Source of the DNA: Spirochaetales bacterium
GTDB lineage: Bacteria; Spirochaetota; Spirochaetia; SZUA-6
NCBI GenBank assembly: GCA_003233545.1
Contig: QILZ01000186.1
Coordinates: forward strand, 1 to 24,580
DNA: 24,580 nt
Reading direction: 5' to 3'
Both the position numbers and the translations under genes were made by a program. Shown here one piece after another: positions 1-7,672 of the stretch; within the stretch, counting starts at the first letter, position 1, and each line of letters opens with the position of its first letter. Below the pieces are notes generated by a model. It worked only from the letters and a program-made list of their open reading frames with translations, was not told where the DNA came from and searched no databases.

Positions 1-693
1 TTTTAAGGGACACCCGCTGCAAAGAGGCTGTTTTCTGCAAAAACGTTTCGCATGCAGGACAAGCAGAGCGTGATATTCATTACAGTACCGGTCAGCATGC
101 TCCGAATTTTCCGAAACAAAGATACGCTGTATTTCATCGTAACTTTCTTTCCCGCTGATAAGCCCTGCACGAGAGATAATTCTAACCGTATATGAATCGA
201 TAACAAATACCGGAAAGTGATACGCATAGAGAAGTATCGAATCGGCGGTTTCTCTTCCGATACCCCATAAAGAGAGAAGCTTATCCCTGGTTATCCTGCC
301 GTCCCAGACAGCTTCTTTATCTAATCTATTCTCATCCAGGAAAAACTCAGAGACTATCTTTAATTTTTTTGCCTTCTGGTTATAATACCCGCTCGGTCTT
401 ATTATCGATGCCAGCATGTCAAGCGGCGCCTGTAAGATGCTCTGCGGAGTTAAAAGGTTTTCATCTTTTATTCTCCGTAAAACATTTTCCACATTATTCC
501 ACGAGGTATTCTGCGTAAGAACCGCTCCGGTAATAATCCCGAACCTTTCCGATTTATTCTGCGGAGGTTCATAATTTCCGGGATGATAACCTGCAGCATC
601 GAACCCTTTCCTGCCCGCACTTTCCGGGACAGGCCACCACCCCTGATATCCGTACAGATCGAATAAGATATTAAATATACGATTTATAATCAC
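1..693 (-). CDS. Endonuclease III-related HhH-GPD DNA glycosylase (MagIII-like), 3' end cut by window edge
   Basis: Base-excision repair glycosylase of the HhH-GPD superfamily; 231 codons are visible and the reading frame is still open at base 1. The start is GTG at 693, overlapping the lnt stop (GTGA), so it is translationally coupled to lnt. Visible features are an N-terminal region with GWWPVP, the helix LTQNTSW typical of the family, the helix-hairpin-helix LWGIGRETAD (about residues 145-154), the catalytic Asp in VIDSYTVR (about residue 166), and the start of an Fe-S loop (FCRKQPLCSGCPL) with three cysteines before the edge. In E. coli Nth the residue after GVGR is the lyase lysine (K120); here it is Glu, as in monofunctional glycosylases such as Helicobacter MagIII. 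I therefore infer an alkyl-base glycosylase without AP-lyase activity. The family call is secure; the substrate is not. Confidence 0.85.
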   Translation of the reverse strand, partial: MIINRIFNILFDLYGYQGWWPVPESAGRKGFDAAGYHPGNYEPPQNKSERFGIITGAVLTQNTSWNNVENVLRRIKDENLLTPQSILQAPLDMLASIIRPSGYYNQKAKKLKIVSEFFLDENRLDKEAVWDGRITRDKLLSLWGIGRETADSILLYAYHFPVFVIDSYTVRIISRAGLISGKESYDEIQRIFVSENSEHADRYCNEYHALLVLHAKRFCRKQPLCSGCPLK

Positions 694-2777
694 ACCTTCT
701 TCCCGGCTATTATACGCTTAAGTGCAAGAACGGAAAAAAGTACAACCATAAACAGCATCAGGTAGGGAAACCAGTCTCCGTACTGTGTATAAATAGTTGT
801 GTTTTCCTTCTTTATCGGAACATCCACAATCAGAAACGCCTGTTTATAGTAGGGAGCCTGTTTAACTACTTTACCGCTTATATCTACATAAGCCGTTACA
901 CCTGATGCGGTAGAACGCAGTACCGGCCTTCTGTTTTCCACAGCACGAAAAAGCGAGTTAATAAAATGCTGCTTTGCTTCTATTTTCGTTAATGACCAGT
1001 AATCATTGCTTATATTAAGTATAACATCCGCACCTGCCAGCACGAATTTTCTTACATCCTGGGGAAAAGCATCTTCGAAACATATCGGTGTGGAAAATTT
1101 AAATTTCGGATGTCTAAATACTACCCGCTTTTTACCCGGTTCCCACAGATATACATCAAAATTAATAAGCAGGTTATAGATAAAGGGAAACTGCTTTTTA
1201 TAGGGAAAAGATTCTGTAAACGGAACAAGCCTGATTTTATGGTATGTTGCAACACGTTTGCCGTCAGGGGAAAAAAGTATGGAAGCGTTAAAGTCCAGCC
1301 GCTCCGTTTTAATCTTTCCCGAACTGTCCTTTTTTTTCACAAGAGTATAATCGTCATTACCGGTAAGCAGCCATTCATTTAAACTTTTTTGGTAGGCAAG
1401 AAACTGTTTTACCAGTTTCGCAAGCGGATATTTATCCGGATCATACTTACTCCAGCGTCTTATATTCGGAACAAATGCCGTTTCCGACCATGCCACGAGA
1501 TCAGGCTTGTATTTCATGGCTTCATTTGTTAACCGGACAAGCCTTTTAAAAGTGTCTTCGTAATCGTTTTTACGGGGATCCGAATTCTGCTGAATCAATG
1601 CGACACGAACTACATGTTCATTCTTATCCGAACCAGCTTTCCTGTTACCGTATGCCAGATAAACGGAACCGCCGATTACATAAACCATGAATAAGGAAAT
1701 AAAGGTAATTACACCTGGCATTAAGTATTTCTTTTTACCGGAAAACCCCTGATTCGGAGCTTTCGGAAAAATAGTTACATCGATAATCTCAGAAATAACG
1801 GAATTGGCAAGAATTACCACAAAGGTAATACCCCATACACCCGTTATCGAGGCACTCTGTATAAGAGCAAGAAAACCGTACTGGCTTACACCGAGCATTC
1901 CCCACGGGTATCCCAAAAATCCGGATGAACGCAGAAAATCAAACAAAACCCAGGATACGGGAAAAATCAGAAACCTTAAAGGCGAGCCCTTAAATGTACG
2001 AAACATCCATATCGCAGGAATCATAAAAAGCAAATAGAATATCAGATAAAATATGGAAACAACCTGCAGGGATAAAAGCTGAAAGGTTCCAAGCCAGTAA
2101 TTTGTAAGCATGGTCTGAATAACGCCGAAAGAAACACCGTAGAAAACAGCCCGCCTGAAGGAAGAAAATCTTATTACAAGAAAAAGCGGTACAAGCGATA
2201 CCCATGCAATATACGGAAAACCATGAAGGCTGATAAAAGACGGAAAAGAAACCGCATATAGAAATCCGGATATCAGTACCCAGAAAATAGCCCACCTTCC
2301 GAAAACAAGGTTTCTGCCGAATGCTTCTGATGAGAGAATCTTAAACCGCAGACGCAGAAAAATAATAATGATAAAATTAGCGGCCAGTAACGGTAAAAAC
2401 TGCAGAATAGAGCGTATTCTCTCCACATGTGTATCCAGCGCGAGATTTAATTTTCCGCCGCTGGCAATAAACCGCTGTACATAATCCATATTCGCATTCG
2501 ATGCATATATATAGGAGAACATAAAGAAAAGAAGGGTGATAATAAAAACAATCTCCGGAAAATAAAACAGTATAAAACTGCTTCGCACCGATTTTTTTAA
2601 CAGAAAAAAAACAGCTTCGAGAATATACAGAAAGAGTATGCTGAAATAAAGAATATTAAACAAAGAACCCTGAGATAATTCGCGAAGCTGTTTTAAAAAA
2701 GGCAGACCGGCTTCCAGCGAAACTATGACTATAATCATTATTGCAAGTAATTGTAAAATCGATACACGCTTTTTCAT
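690..2777 (-). CDS. lnt: Apolipoprotein N-acyltransferase Lnt with N-terminal membrane extension
   Basis: Transfers the third acyl chain to the N-terminal cysteine of lipoproteins in the inner membrane. It has 695 residues against about 510 for E. coli Lnt. The polytopic core starts near residue 165 and contains the family signature PWGMLGVSQ (291-299). The C-terminal nitrilase domain (about 388-650) carries the triad Glu432 (AWSETAF), Lys514 (YHKIRLVPF) and Cys566 (PICFEDAF), so it should be active. The extra N-terminal 160 residues hold about four hydrophobic segments (around 8-24, 40-60, 68-92, 125-145) not found in the E. coli enzyme. There is no Shine-Dalgarno before ATG 2777; a TATAAG hexamer lies 10 nt upstream. 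It is divergent from the Cof-type gene and overlaps the downstream glycosylase gene. Confidence 0.93.
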   Translation of the reverse strand: MKKRVSILQLLAIMIIVIVSLEAGLPFLKQLRELSQGSLFNILYFSILFLYILEAVFFLLKKSVRSSFILFYFPEIVFIITLLFFMFSYIYASNANMDYVQRFIASGGKLNLALDTHVERIRSILQFLPLLAANFIIIIFLRLRFKILSSEAFGRNLVFGRWAIFWVLISGFLYAVSFPSFISLHGFPYIAWVSLVPLFLVIRFSSFRRAVFYGVSFGVIQTMLTNYWLGTFQLLSLQVVSIFYLIFYLLFMIPAIWMFRTFKGSPLRFLIFPVSWVLFDFLRSSGFLGYPWGMLGVSQYGFLALIQSASITGVWGITFVVILANSVISEIIDVTIFPKAPNQGFSGKKKYLMPGVITFISLFMVYVIGGSVYLAYGNRKAGSDKNEHVVRVALIQQNSDPRKNDYEDTFKRLVRLTNEAMKYKPDLVAWSETAFVPNIRRWSKYDPDKYPLAKLVKQFLAYQKSLNEWLLTGNDDYTLVKKKDSSGKIKTERLDFNASILFSPDGKRVATYHKIRLVPFTESFPYKKQFPFIYNLLINFDVYLWEPGKKRVVFRHPKFKFSTPICFEDAFPQDVRKFVLAGADVILNISNDYWSLTKIEAKQHFINSLFRAVENRRPVLRSTASGVTAYVDISGKVVKQAPYYKQAFLIVDVPIKKENTTIYTQYGDWFPYLMLFMVVLFSVLALKRIIAGKKV

Positions 2778-2795
2778 GAATAAACAGCTTATAAT

Positions 2796-2814
2796 TTGAA
2801 AACACTTTTTTCAA
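2796..2814. repeat. 7-bp perfect inverted repeat between lnt and the HAD gene
   Basis: TTGAAAA - CACTT - TTTTCAA, seven-base arms around a five-base centre, lies in the divergent lnt/HAD intergenic region just upstream of the -10-like hexamer of lnt. It could be an operator for either gene. No regulator is identified. Confidence 0.35.
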
Positions 2815-2858
2815 GCTTTCCTTTGACAAAATCTAAGATTCTTGCCAGAGTGTTCCTT

Positions 2859-3695
2859 ATGGGAAAAAAGCTTATTTCACTGGATCTCGACGGTACAATT
2901 TTAATAGAGCAGCACAAAATCGAAGAGAGGCTCATCTCTCTGCTTAAAAGTTTTACAGGCAAGGGTGATATCATTCTTTTTAACACGGGAAGAACATACG
3001 CATATTCGAAATTTGTGTTTAGACCGCTGGATTTTCCTTTTTACGGATCTTTTTCCAATGGCGTTGCACTTGCCGGGTTTCCCGGGAAAGATATCATATA
3101 CGAGGTTTCAATGCCGGGAGGACTTATTAAAGAAATATGCGAATTATTCTTAAAGCATAAAATAGACCCCGTTTTCCAGGGCGGCCTGCATAATAATGAT
3201 AAAACCTTTAACGAGGCGCTTAAATTTCCGAACAGGGAACTCCTTGAAATATTCAGTGTGGACGGAGACAGGAGGATCCTGGTTGAATCACTGTCGGAAT
3301 TCGACTCTAAGGATTTCGTCTCGGTTTTCGGATGTTCCGACGATCCTGAAGAAGCAGTACAGCTTGCAGGAGAATTAAACAGCATTAAAGGATTATACTC
3401 CGTAGCATTTGTCCACTCGTATAATGAGAATTCATACTGGATAACGGCAGGCTCGCAGTCCATTAACAAAGGGGTTCCCGTAAAAAAACTGGCCGAAAAA
3501 AACAATATAAAGCGCGAAAATATCTACGTTTTCGGCAATGATTTAAATGACATACCGATGCTTGTCGAGGCAGATCATCCCGTTACAATCGATAATTCAC
3601 CGGAGGAACTTAAAAAAATATCCGAAAGTATCGTTTCCGGGCCCGATAAACACGGCGTTTTAAATTACCTGGAACAAATCAGCCGCCAGGTATAA
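2859..3695 (+). CDS. Cof-type HAD-superfamily hydrolase (sugar-phosphate phosphatase family)
   Basis: A 278-residue HAD phosphatase of the Cof subclass, cytosolic. Motif I is SLDLDGT (nucleophile Asp9, acid/base Asp11), motif II is FNTGRTY, the conserved lysine lies in INKGVPVKKL, and motif IV is VFGNDLNDIPML. The C2-type cap sits between motifs II and III. I chose ATG 2859 because the motif I strand begins at once after it. The frame could extend to TTG 2796, but that overlaps the inverted repeat upstream and adds residues not typical of the family. The ribosome-binding site is weak (AGAG about 10 nt upstream). The substrate cannot be told from sequence; relatives dephosphorylate sugar phosphates or flavin and PLP precursors. 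A lipoprotein gene follows 79 nt later on the same strand. Confidence 0.85.
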   Translation: MGKKLISLDLDGTILIEQHKIEERLISLLKSFTGKGDIILFNTGRTYAYSKFVFRPLDFPFYGSFSNGVALAGFPGKDIIYEVSMPGGLIKEICELFLKHKIDPVFQGGLHNNDKTFNEALKFPNRELLEIFSVDGDRRILVESLSEFDSKDFVSVFGCSDDPEEAVQLAGELNSIKGLYSVAFVHSYNENSYWITAGSQSINKGVPVKKLAEKNNIKRENIYVFGNDLNDIPMLVEADHPVTIDNSPEELKKISESIVSGPDKHGVLNYLEQISRQV

Positions 3696-3774
3696 AATAA
3701 AACAGCAAGAGGTTCAGGTGCAAACATATAAAAAATAAGAACAGCAAATTAATATGGAACCGGGAGGAGTTTCC

Positions 3775-4404
3775 ATGAAAAAAAATTTTTCTGCGGTCAT
3801 TTCTTTTGTCCTTATCCTGTCGATTTCTATCACATTTTCCGGTTGTGTAACTTCCCCCGATTTCGAAAAAACCGCGGAACCCGTTCCGCAGACTTTCACA
3901 GTAAAAGCCATGCCGATTTTTGTTCTTCCCCAAGCCGATAAAAAAAACGGAATAAAAGCTGTTTTCTTCGATAATTCCAATGCTGACATTCTTTCCGTTA
4001 CGGTTGTATTTGCAGACGAGGACCACCCTTCTGTTTTTAAAGATTTTATCTATGATATTTACAGGCGCTTTAAATACAAACGGACAGAGGACGTCGAAAC
4101 TTTTGAATACCATTATATAAAGCAGAGTGATATTAAAAACGGACTCCCGGCAGAGGTTGTTTTCCCCACAACTTATTCTAAGAATCAGACCTTTTTTACA
4201 AAGGATGTAAAACACTACTCTGAAACGATTAATTTTTCATTTTTTACATTAAGAGGAAACAGGCCTCTTATTTTTATTAACACGTGGAACCATCTCTTTT
4301 CGGAGAATAATAACAACAGGAATTTAAAATTACAGGTAATAGATAAATACCCCGTTTTCCGAGGCAGCAGGGCCGGCGTCGAAGCACTTTACAGGAGCAG
4401 ATAA
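3775..4404 (+). CDS. Hypothetical lipoprotein
   Basis: A 209-residue protein of unknown function. The start at ATG 3775 is set by a strong GGGAGGAG site 6-7 nt upstream and by the signal peptide beginning there; the in-frame ATG at 3754 lies before this site. Residues 1-23 form a lipoprotein signal peptide: MKKN, a hydrophobic stretch, then TFSGC with the modified Cys at 24. Phe at -3 departs from the canonical Leu of enterobacteria but fits relaxed spirochaetal lipoboxes. The mature part has no recognised domain; it is mixed alpha/beta with many aromatic residues (FDNSNADILSVTVVF, FIYDIYRRF). It lies 79 nt after the HAD gene and could share its transcript. Membrane attachment is likely; the role is unknown. 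Confidence 0.75.
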   Translation: MKKNFSAVISFVLILSISITFSGCVTSPDFEKTAEPVPQTFTVKAMPIFVLPQADKKNGIKAVFFDNSNADILSVTVVFADEDHPSVFKDFIYDIYRRFKYKRTEDVETFEYHYIKQSDIKNGLPAEVVFPTTYSKNQTFFTKDVKHYSETINFSFFTLRGNRPLIFINTWNHLFSENNNNRNLKLQVIDKYPVFRGSRAGVEALYRSR

Positions 4405-4492
4405 ACCGAAGATGTTCCGTAACTCCAAAGAAGCTGTTTAAAAATATAAATCTGAAACCTGTTAAATTATACAGATCGTACAAAAAACCTCT

Positions 4493-5041
4493 TTAACCGT
4501 TTTTATTTTTTTTCCGGTACCATACAGCCCGTCCTGTCCTGTAAATCTTTAGAGCGAAAAAGAGCAATGCCGTATAGATAAGGGCAGCAAAAAGGGAAGG
4601 GAGAAAAAAATACAGGGTTATATTTGCAAAATTTCCTTTAAATTCGTTCTCCAGCCAGGTCAGCCAGCTAACTTCAGCTTTGCTTATATCCGGCCTGATA
4701 GACACAGCCTGCCTTAAAATACCGTTCTGCCTGCAGATCATAAACAGGAATCCTGCGGCCAGGGCAATAATAATGGTCAGAGTAAACAGAAAGAGAAGCC
4801 AGCGGACATTCTTTTTAACAAAAGGAAGCCTGAACCATACAAGGTGGGCAAAAAGGAACATTAAAGGGTATATTACAAATACCAGAACACCTATATAATG
4901 AAACCTTATATAAACTATAAAGCCCGGCAGTGATAAAAGTAAAGCGCCTGTTACGGAAAAAGCGGAACGTACCGGATGCATCGGCCGCCTGAAAATCCAT
5001 AAAAAACGTGACAGTTTTGTTCTTTTTAGTCTGCCTTTCAT
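4493..5041 (-). CDS. Small polytopic membrane protein of unknown function
   Basis: A 182-residue protein with about four predicted transmembrane helices (around residues 27-48, 49-69, 81-102 and 142-166) and strongly basic ends (MKGRLKRTK at the start, YRKKNKNG at the end). A soluble loop of about 35 residues, rich in charged residues and Trp (KAEVSWLTWLENEF), precedes the last helix. It starts 6 nt after the tyrS stop with only AAGAAG as a possible ribosome site, so it is probably translated by coupling to tyrS and forms the last gene of the synthetase operon. I do not recognise the family, and nothing in it suggests a tRNA-related role. It converges on the lipoprotein gene; I see no convincing terminator in the 88-nt gap. 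Confidence 0.7.
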   Translation of the reverse strand: MKGRLKRTKLSRFLWIFRRPMHPVRSAFSVTGALLLSLPGFIVYIRFHYIGVLVFVIYPLMFLFAHLVWFRLPFVKKNVRWLLFLFTLTIIIALAAGFLFMICRQNGILRQAVSIRPDISKAEVSWLTWLENEFKGNFANITLYFFLPSLFAALIYTALLFFALKIYRTGRAVWYRKKNKNG

Positions 5042-5047
5042 CTTCTT

Positions 5048-6277
5048 CTACTTTACGATTATCCTGAAATACCTCTTTTTACCTGCCCTGAGCATTATTT
5101 CGCCTTCATTTACAGAATGCAAATCCACAACATCATCCACGGTATCTACCTTTGTGCCGTTTATATATGCACCTCCCTGGATAACAAGTCTTCTCGCTTC
5201 ACCTCTGGATGAACATAACGATGTGCCTGCAAATAAGTCTATAACATTTATTCCCTTTTTTAATATACTTCCGGCGACTTCTCCGGAAGGCATACCTGTT
5301 AATTCATTACCCTTCGATTTTCCGAATACTGCCTGAGAAATATTTTTAGCCTTTTCAGCTTCCTCTTCTCCATGCACAACAGAAGTCAGTTCGAAGGCAA
5401 GAACCTCCTTTGCCCGGTTGATCTCCTTATCACGGAGATTTCCGAGTTCCTTAACCTCTCCTGCCGGAAGAAAGGTAAAAAGCATAAGGAGTTTTTCCAC
5501 ATCCTTATCCGGTATGTTTATCCAGTACTGATAAAACTCATAGGGGCTTACCATACCGGAATCGAGAAACAGAGCACCTTTTTCCGTTTTCCCCATTTTT
5601 TTTCCGTCGGACATTGTTACAAGCGGAGCGGTAAGGGCAAAAACCTCTTTTCCCTCTATACGCCGTATAAGTTCTATTCCGGCAACAATATTTCCCCACT
5701 GATCATCACCGCCCATCTGCAGCATGCACCCGTACTTTCTGAATAGTGTAAGAAAATCGAAGGACTGCAGTATCTGGTAGTTGAACTCGATAAAAGAAAG
5801 CCCCTTTTCGAGCCTCCTCTTATAGGTTTCGAAACTCAGCATCCTGTTAACAGAAAAATGTCTTCCTATGTCCCTTAAGAATTCTATATAGTTTAAACCT
5901 GCCAGCCATTCCGCATTATCGTCCATAATTCCTTTATCATCTCTCAATATGATAAACCGTGATATCTGTTTTTTAAATCGTAAAGAATTCTCCTCTATTG
6001 TTTCCAGCGGAAGTATCCTTCTGGTTTCGGTTTTACCCGAAGGGTCTCCTATCCTGGCTGTTCCGCCGCCAATAAGCGCAACCGCCCTGTGGCCTGCTCT
6101 CTGAAGATGAGCCATGGCAAAGAGAGGTACAAGATGACCTGCATGGAGACTTCTGCCTGTGGGATCGAAACCCACGTAAAAGGTTGTTCTTTCGGAATCC
6201 AGCTGTTTTTTTAATGCCTCTTCATTGGAACATTGGCTTATAAAACCGCGCTCTTTAAGAACTTCGAAACCTCCCAC
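5048..6277 (-). CDS. tyrS: Tyrosyl-tRNA synthetase
   Basis: Class I synthetase charging tRNA-Tyr in the cytosol. It has 409 residues, a normal length. The HIGH equivalent is HAGH (45-48), the tyrosine-site signature is GGDDQWGN (189-196), and the KMSKS equivalent is KMGKT (227-231). The C-terminal 65 residues form an S4-like RNA-binding domain (ARRLVIQGGAYING, then GKKRYFRI). The start is GTG at 6277, set by AGGAGG 8 nt upstream; its G is the last base of the glyQS stop codon, so the two genes are coupled. I see no T-box leader. Confidence 0.96.
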   Translation of the reverse strand: MGGFEVLKERGFISQCSNEEALKKQLDSERTTFYVGFDPTGRSLHAGHLVPLFAMAHLQRAGHRAVALIGGGTARIGDPSGKTETRRILPLETIEENSLRFKKQISRFIILRDDKGIMDDNAEWLAGLNYIEFLRDIGRHFSVNRMLSFETYKRRLEKGLSFIEFNYQILQSFDFLTLFRKYGCMLQMGGDDQWGNIVAGIELIRRIEGKEVFALTAPLVTMSDGKKMGKTEKGALFLDSGMVSPYEFYQYWINIPDKDVEKLLMLFTFLPAGEVKELGNLRDKEINRAKEVLAFELTSVVHGEEEAEKAKNISQAVFGKSKGNELTGMPSGEVAGSILKKGINVIDLFAGTSLCSSRGEARRLVIQGGAYINGTKVDTVDDVVDLHSVNEGEIMLRAGKKRYFRIIVK

Positions 6278-7626
6278 TACTCTTTCCTCCTGTAATCTGC
6301 AATTTCCTTCCCTATACGTGCGGGTATTTCACCTATCGGTACCCTGACCTGCTCCATGGAATCTCTGAAACGCAATGTTACCGTTTTATCCTCTTTTGTC
6401 TGATAATCCACTGTAATACAGAAGGGAGTACCTATTTCATCCTGCCTCCTGTACCTTCTCCCGATAGCGCCGCCCTGATCATAAAAGGTTGTAAAATGTT
6501 CTCTTAAATCTTCCTCGATAGTGTGTGCAATTTCAGAAAGACCGTCCTTTTTTACCAGTGGGAAAACCGCTGCAGTAACAGGTGCAAGTTTCGGGTGAAA
6601 CCTCATAACAACACGCTTCTCACCTTCCACATCTTCTTCATCATATGCATCGCTTAAAACAACAAGCACAGTTCTCGTTAGTCCGGCAGATGTTTCTATT
6701 ATATACGGAACATAGCGTTCCCTCGACTGATCGTCGAGGTATGATAAATCCTTGCCTGAAAATTCTATGTGACGCTTTAAATCATAATCGGTCCTGTTGT
6801 GAACACCTTCCAATTCCTTCCATCCGAACGGGAATTCATACTCGATATCAAATGCCTTTTTCGCATAATGTGCGAGTTCGTCCGGCCCATGCTGATGAAA
6901 ACGAAGTTTTTCCTCCCGTATGCCCAGTTTCTTATAGTAGCTGAACCGCTTCTCCTTCCAGTATTCGAACCACTTTTCATCCTCAGAGGGATGTATAAAG
7001 TACTGCATCTCCATCTGTTCGAACTCGCAGGTTCGAAAGATAAAATTTTTAGTGGTTATCTCATTACGGAAGGCTTTACCCACCTGTGCTATTCCAAAGG
7101 GTACTTTTACCCTGCTTGTCTGTAAAACATTTTTAAAATTTACATAGATTCCCTGCGCTGTTTCCGGCCGCAGGTAAACAATAGAAGCATCATCCTCCAC
7201 AGGCCCTATGTTAGTTTTAAACATAAGATTAAACTGACGAGGTTCGGTAAGCTCTCCTCCGCACTCGGGGCATATATGCTTTACAAGGTTCTCTTCCGGT
7301 ATCTGGTCCGCCCTGAAGCGCTGCCTGCATTTTTTACAATCAACGAGAGGATCCGTGAAATTCTCAACATGTCCGGATGCTTCCCACACCTTCGGATGCA
7401 TCATTATTGCCGCATCTATCCCGACAATATTGTCATTTAACTGGGTCATTTCCTTCCACCAGAAGTTCTGTATCCTTTTTTTAAGTTCCACACCGAGAGG
7501 ACCATAATCCCATGCGGAAGAGAGCCCTCCGTATATTTCACTGGACTGAAAAACAAAACCGCGTCTTTTACATAACGATACGAGTTTATCCATTGTAACA
7601 CCGGATATGCCGGCAGTTTTATCCAT
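6277..7626 (-). CDS. glyQS: Glycyl-tRNA synthetase, single-chain alpha2 type
   Basis: Class II synthetase for tRNA-Gly, of the dimeric eukaryote/Thermus type rather than the alpha2-beta2 GlyQ+GlyS type. It has 449 residues. Motif 2 covers the FRNEI and FRTCEFEQMEM region (about 186-208), RPETAQGIYVNF (153-164) is diagnostic, and the C-terminal anticodon-binding domain begins near LAPVTAAVFPL. Two CxxC pairs (Cys97/100 and Cys119/122) form a zinc-binding insertion. ATG 7626 follows AAGGAG with good spacing; Met12 is a less likely alternative. The gene lies 46 nt after gltX and overlaps tyrS by one base. The alpha2 form in a Gram-negative host is one of the hints towards Spirochaetota. Confidence 0.96.
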   Translation of the reverse strand: MDKTAGISGVTMDKLVSLCKRRGFVFQSSEIYGGLSSAWDYGPLGVELKKRIQNFWWKEMTQLNDNIVGIDAAIMMHPKVWEASGHVENFTDPLVDCKKCRQRFRADQIPEENLVKHICPECGGELTEPRQFNLMFKTNIGPVEDDASIVYLRPETAQGIYVNFKNVLQTSRVKVPFGIAQVGKAFRNEITTKNFIFRTCEFEQMEMQYFIHPSEDEKWFEYWKEKRFSYYKKLGIREEKLRFHQHGPDELAHYAKKAFDIEYEFPFGWKELEGVHNRTDYDLKRHIEFSGKDLSYLDDQSRERYVPYIIETSAGLTRTVLVVLSDAYDEEDVEGEKRVVMRFHPKLAPVTAAVFPLVKKDGLSEIAHTIEEDLREHFTTFYDQGGAIGRRYRRQDEIGTPFCITVDYQTKEDKTVTLRFRDSMEQVRVPIGEIPARIGKEIADYRRKE

Positions 7627-7672
7627 TTCCTTTTCTCCTTAAAGTAATATCCTGAATATTTTTTTTATAAAA

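Noticed and set aside
2823..2851. TTGACA at 2823-2828 as the -35 of the Cof-type HAD gene
   Set aside because: No acceptable -10 at 16-18 nt spacing (the sequence there reads CAGAGT), and TAAGAT is far too close.
3041..3505. 154-residue open frame on the minus strand opposite the Cof-type HAD gene
   Set aside because: Antisense shadow of a gene with all HAD motifs; no ribosome site and low-complexity Ser-rich composition.
4405..4492. Intrinsic terminator between the convergent lipoprotein and membrane-protein genes
   Set aside because: T-runs are present but I could not find a stable GC-containing stem on either strand.
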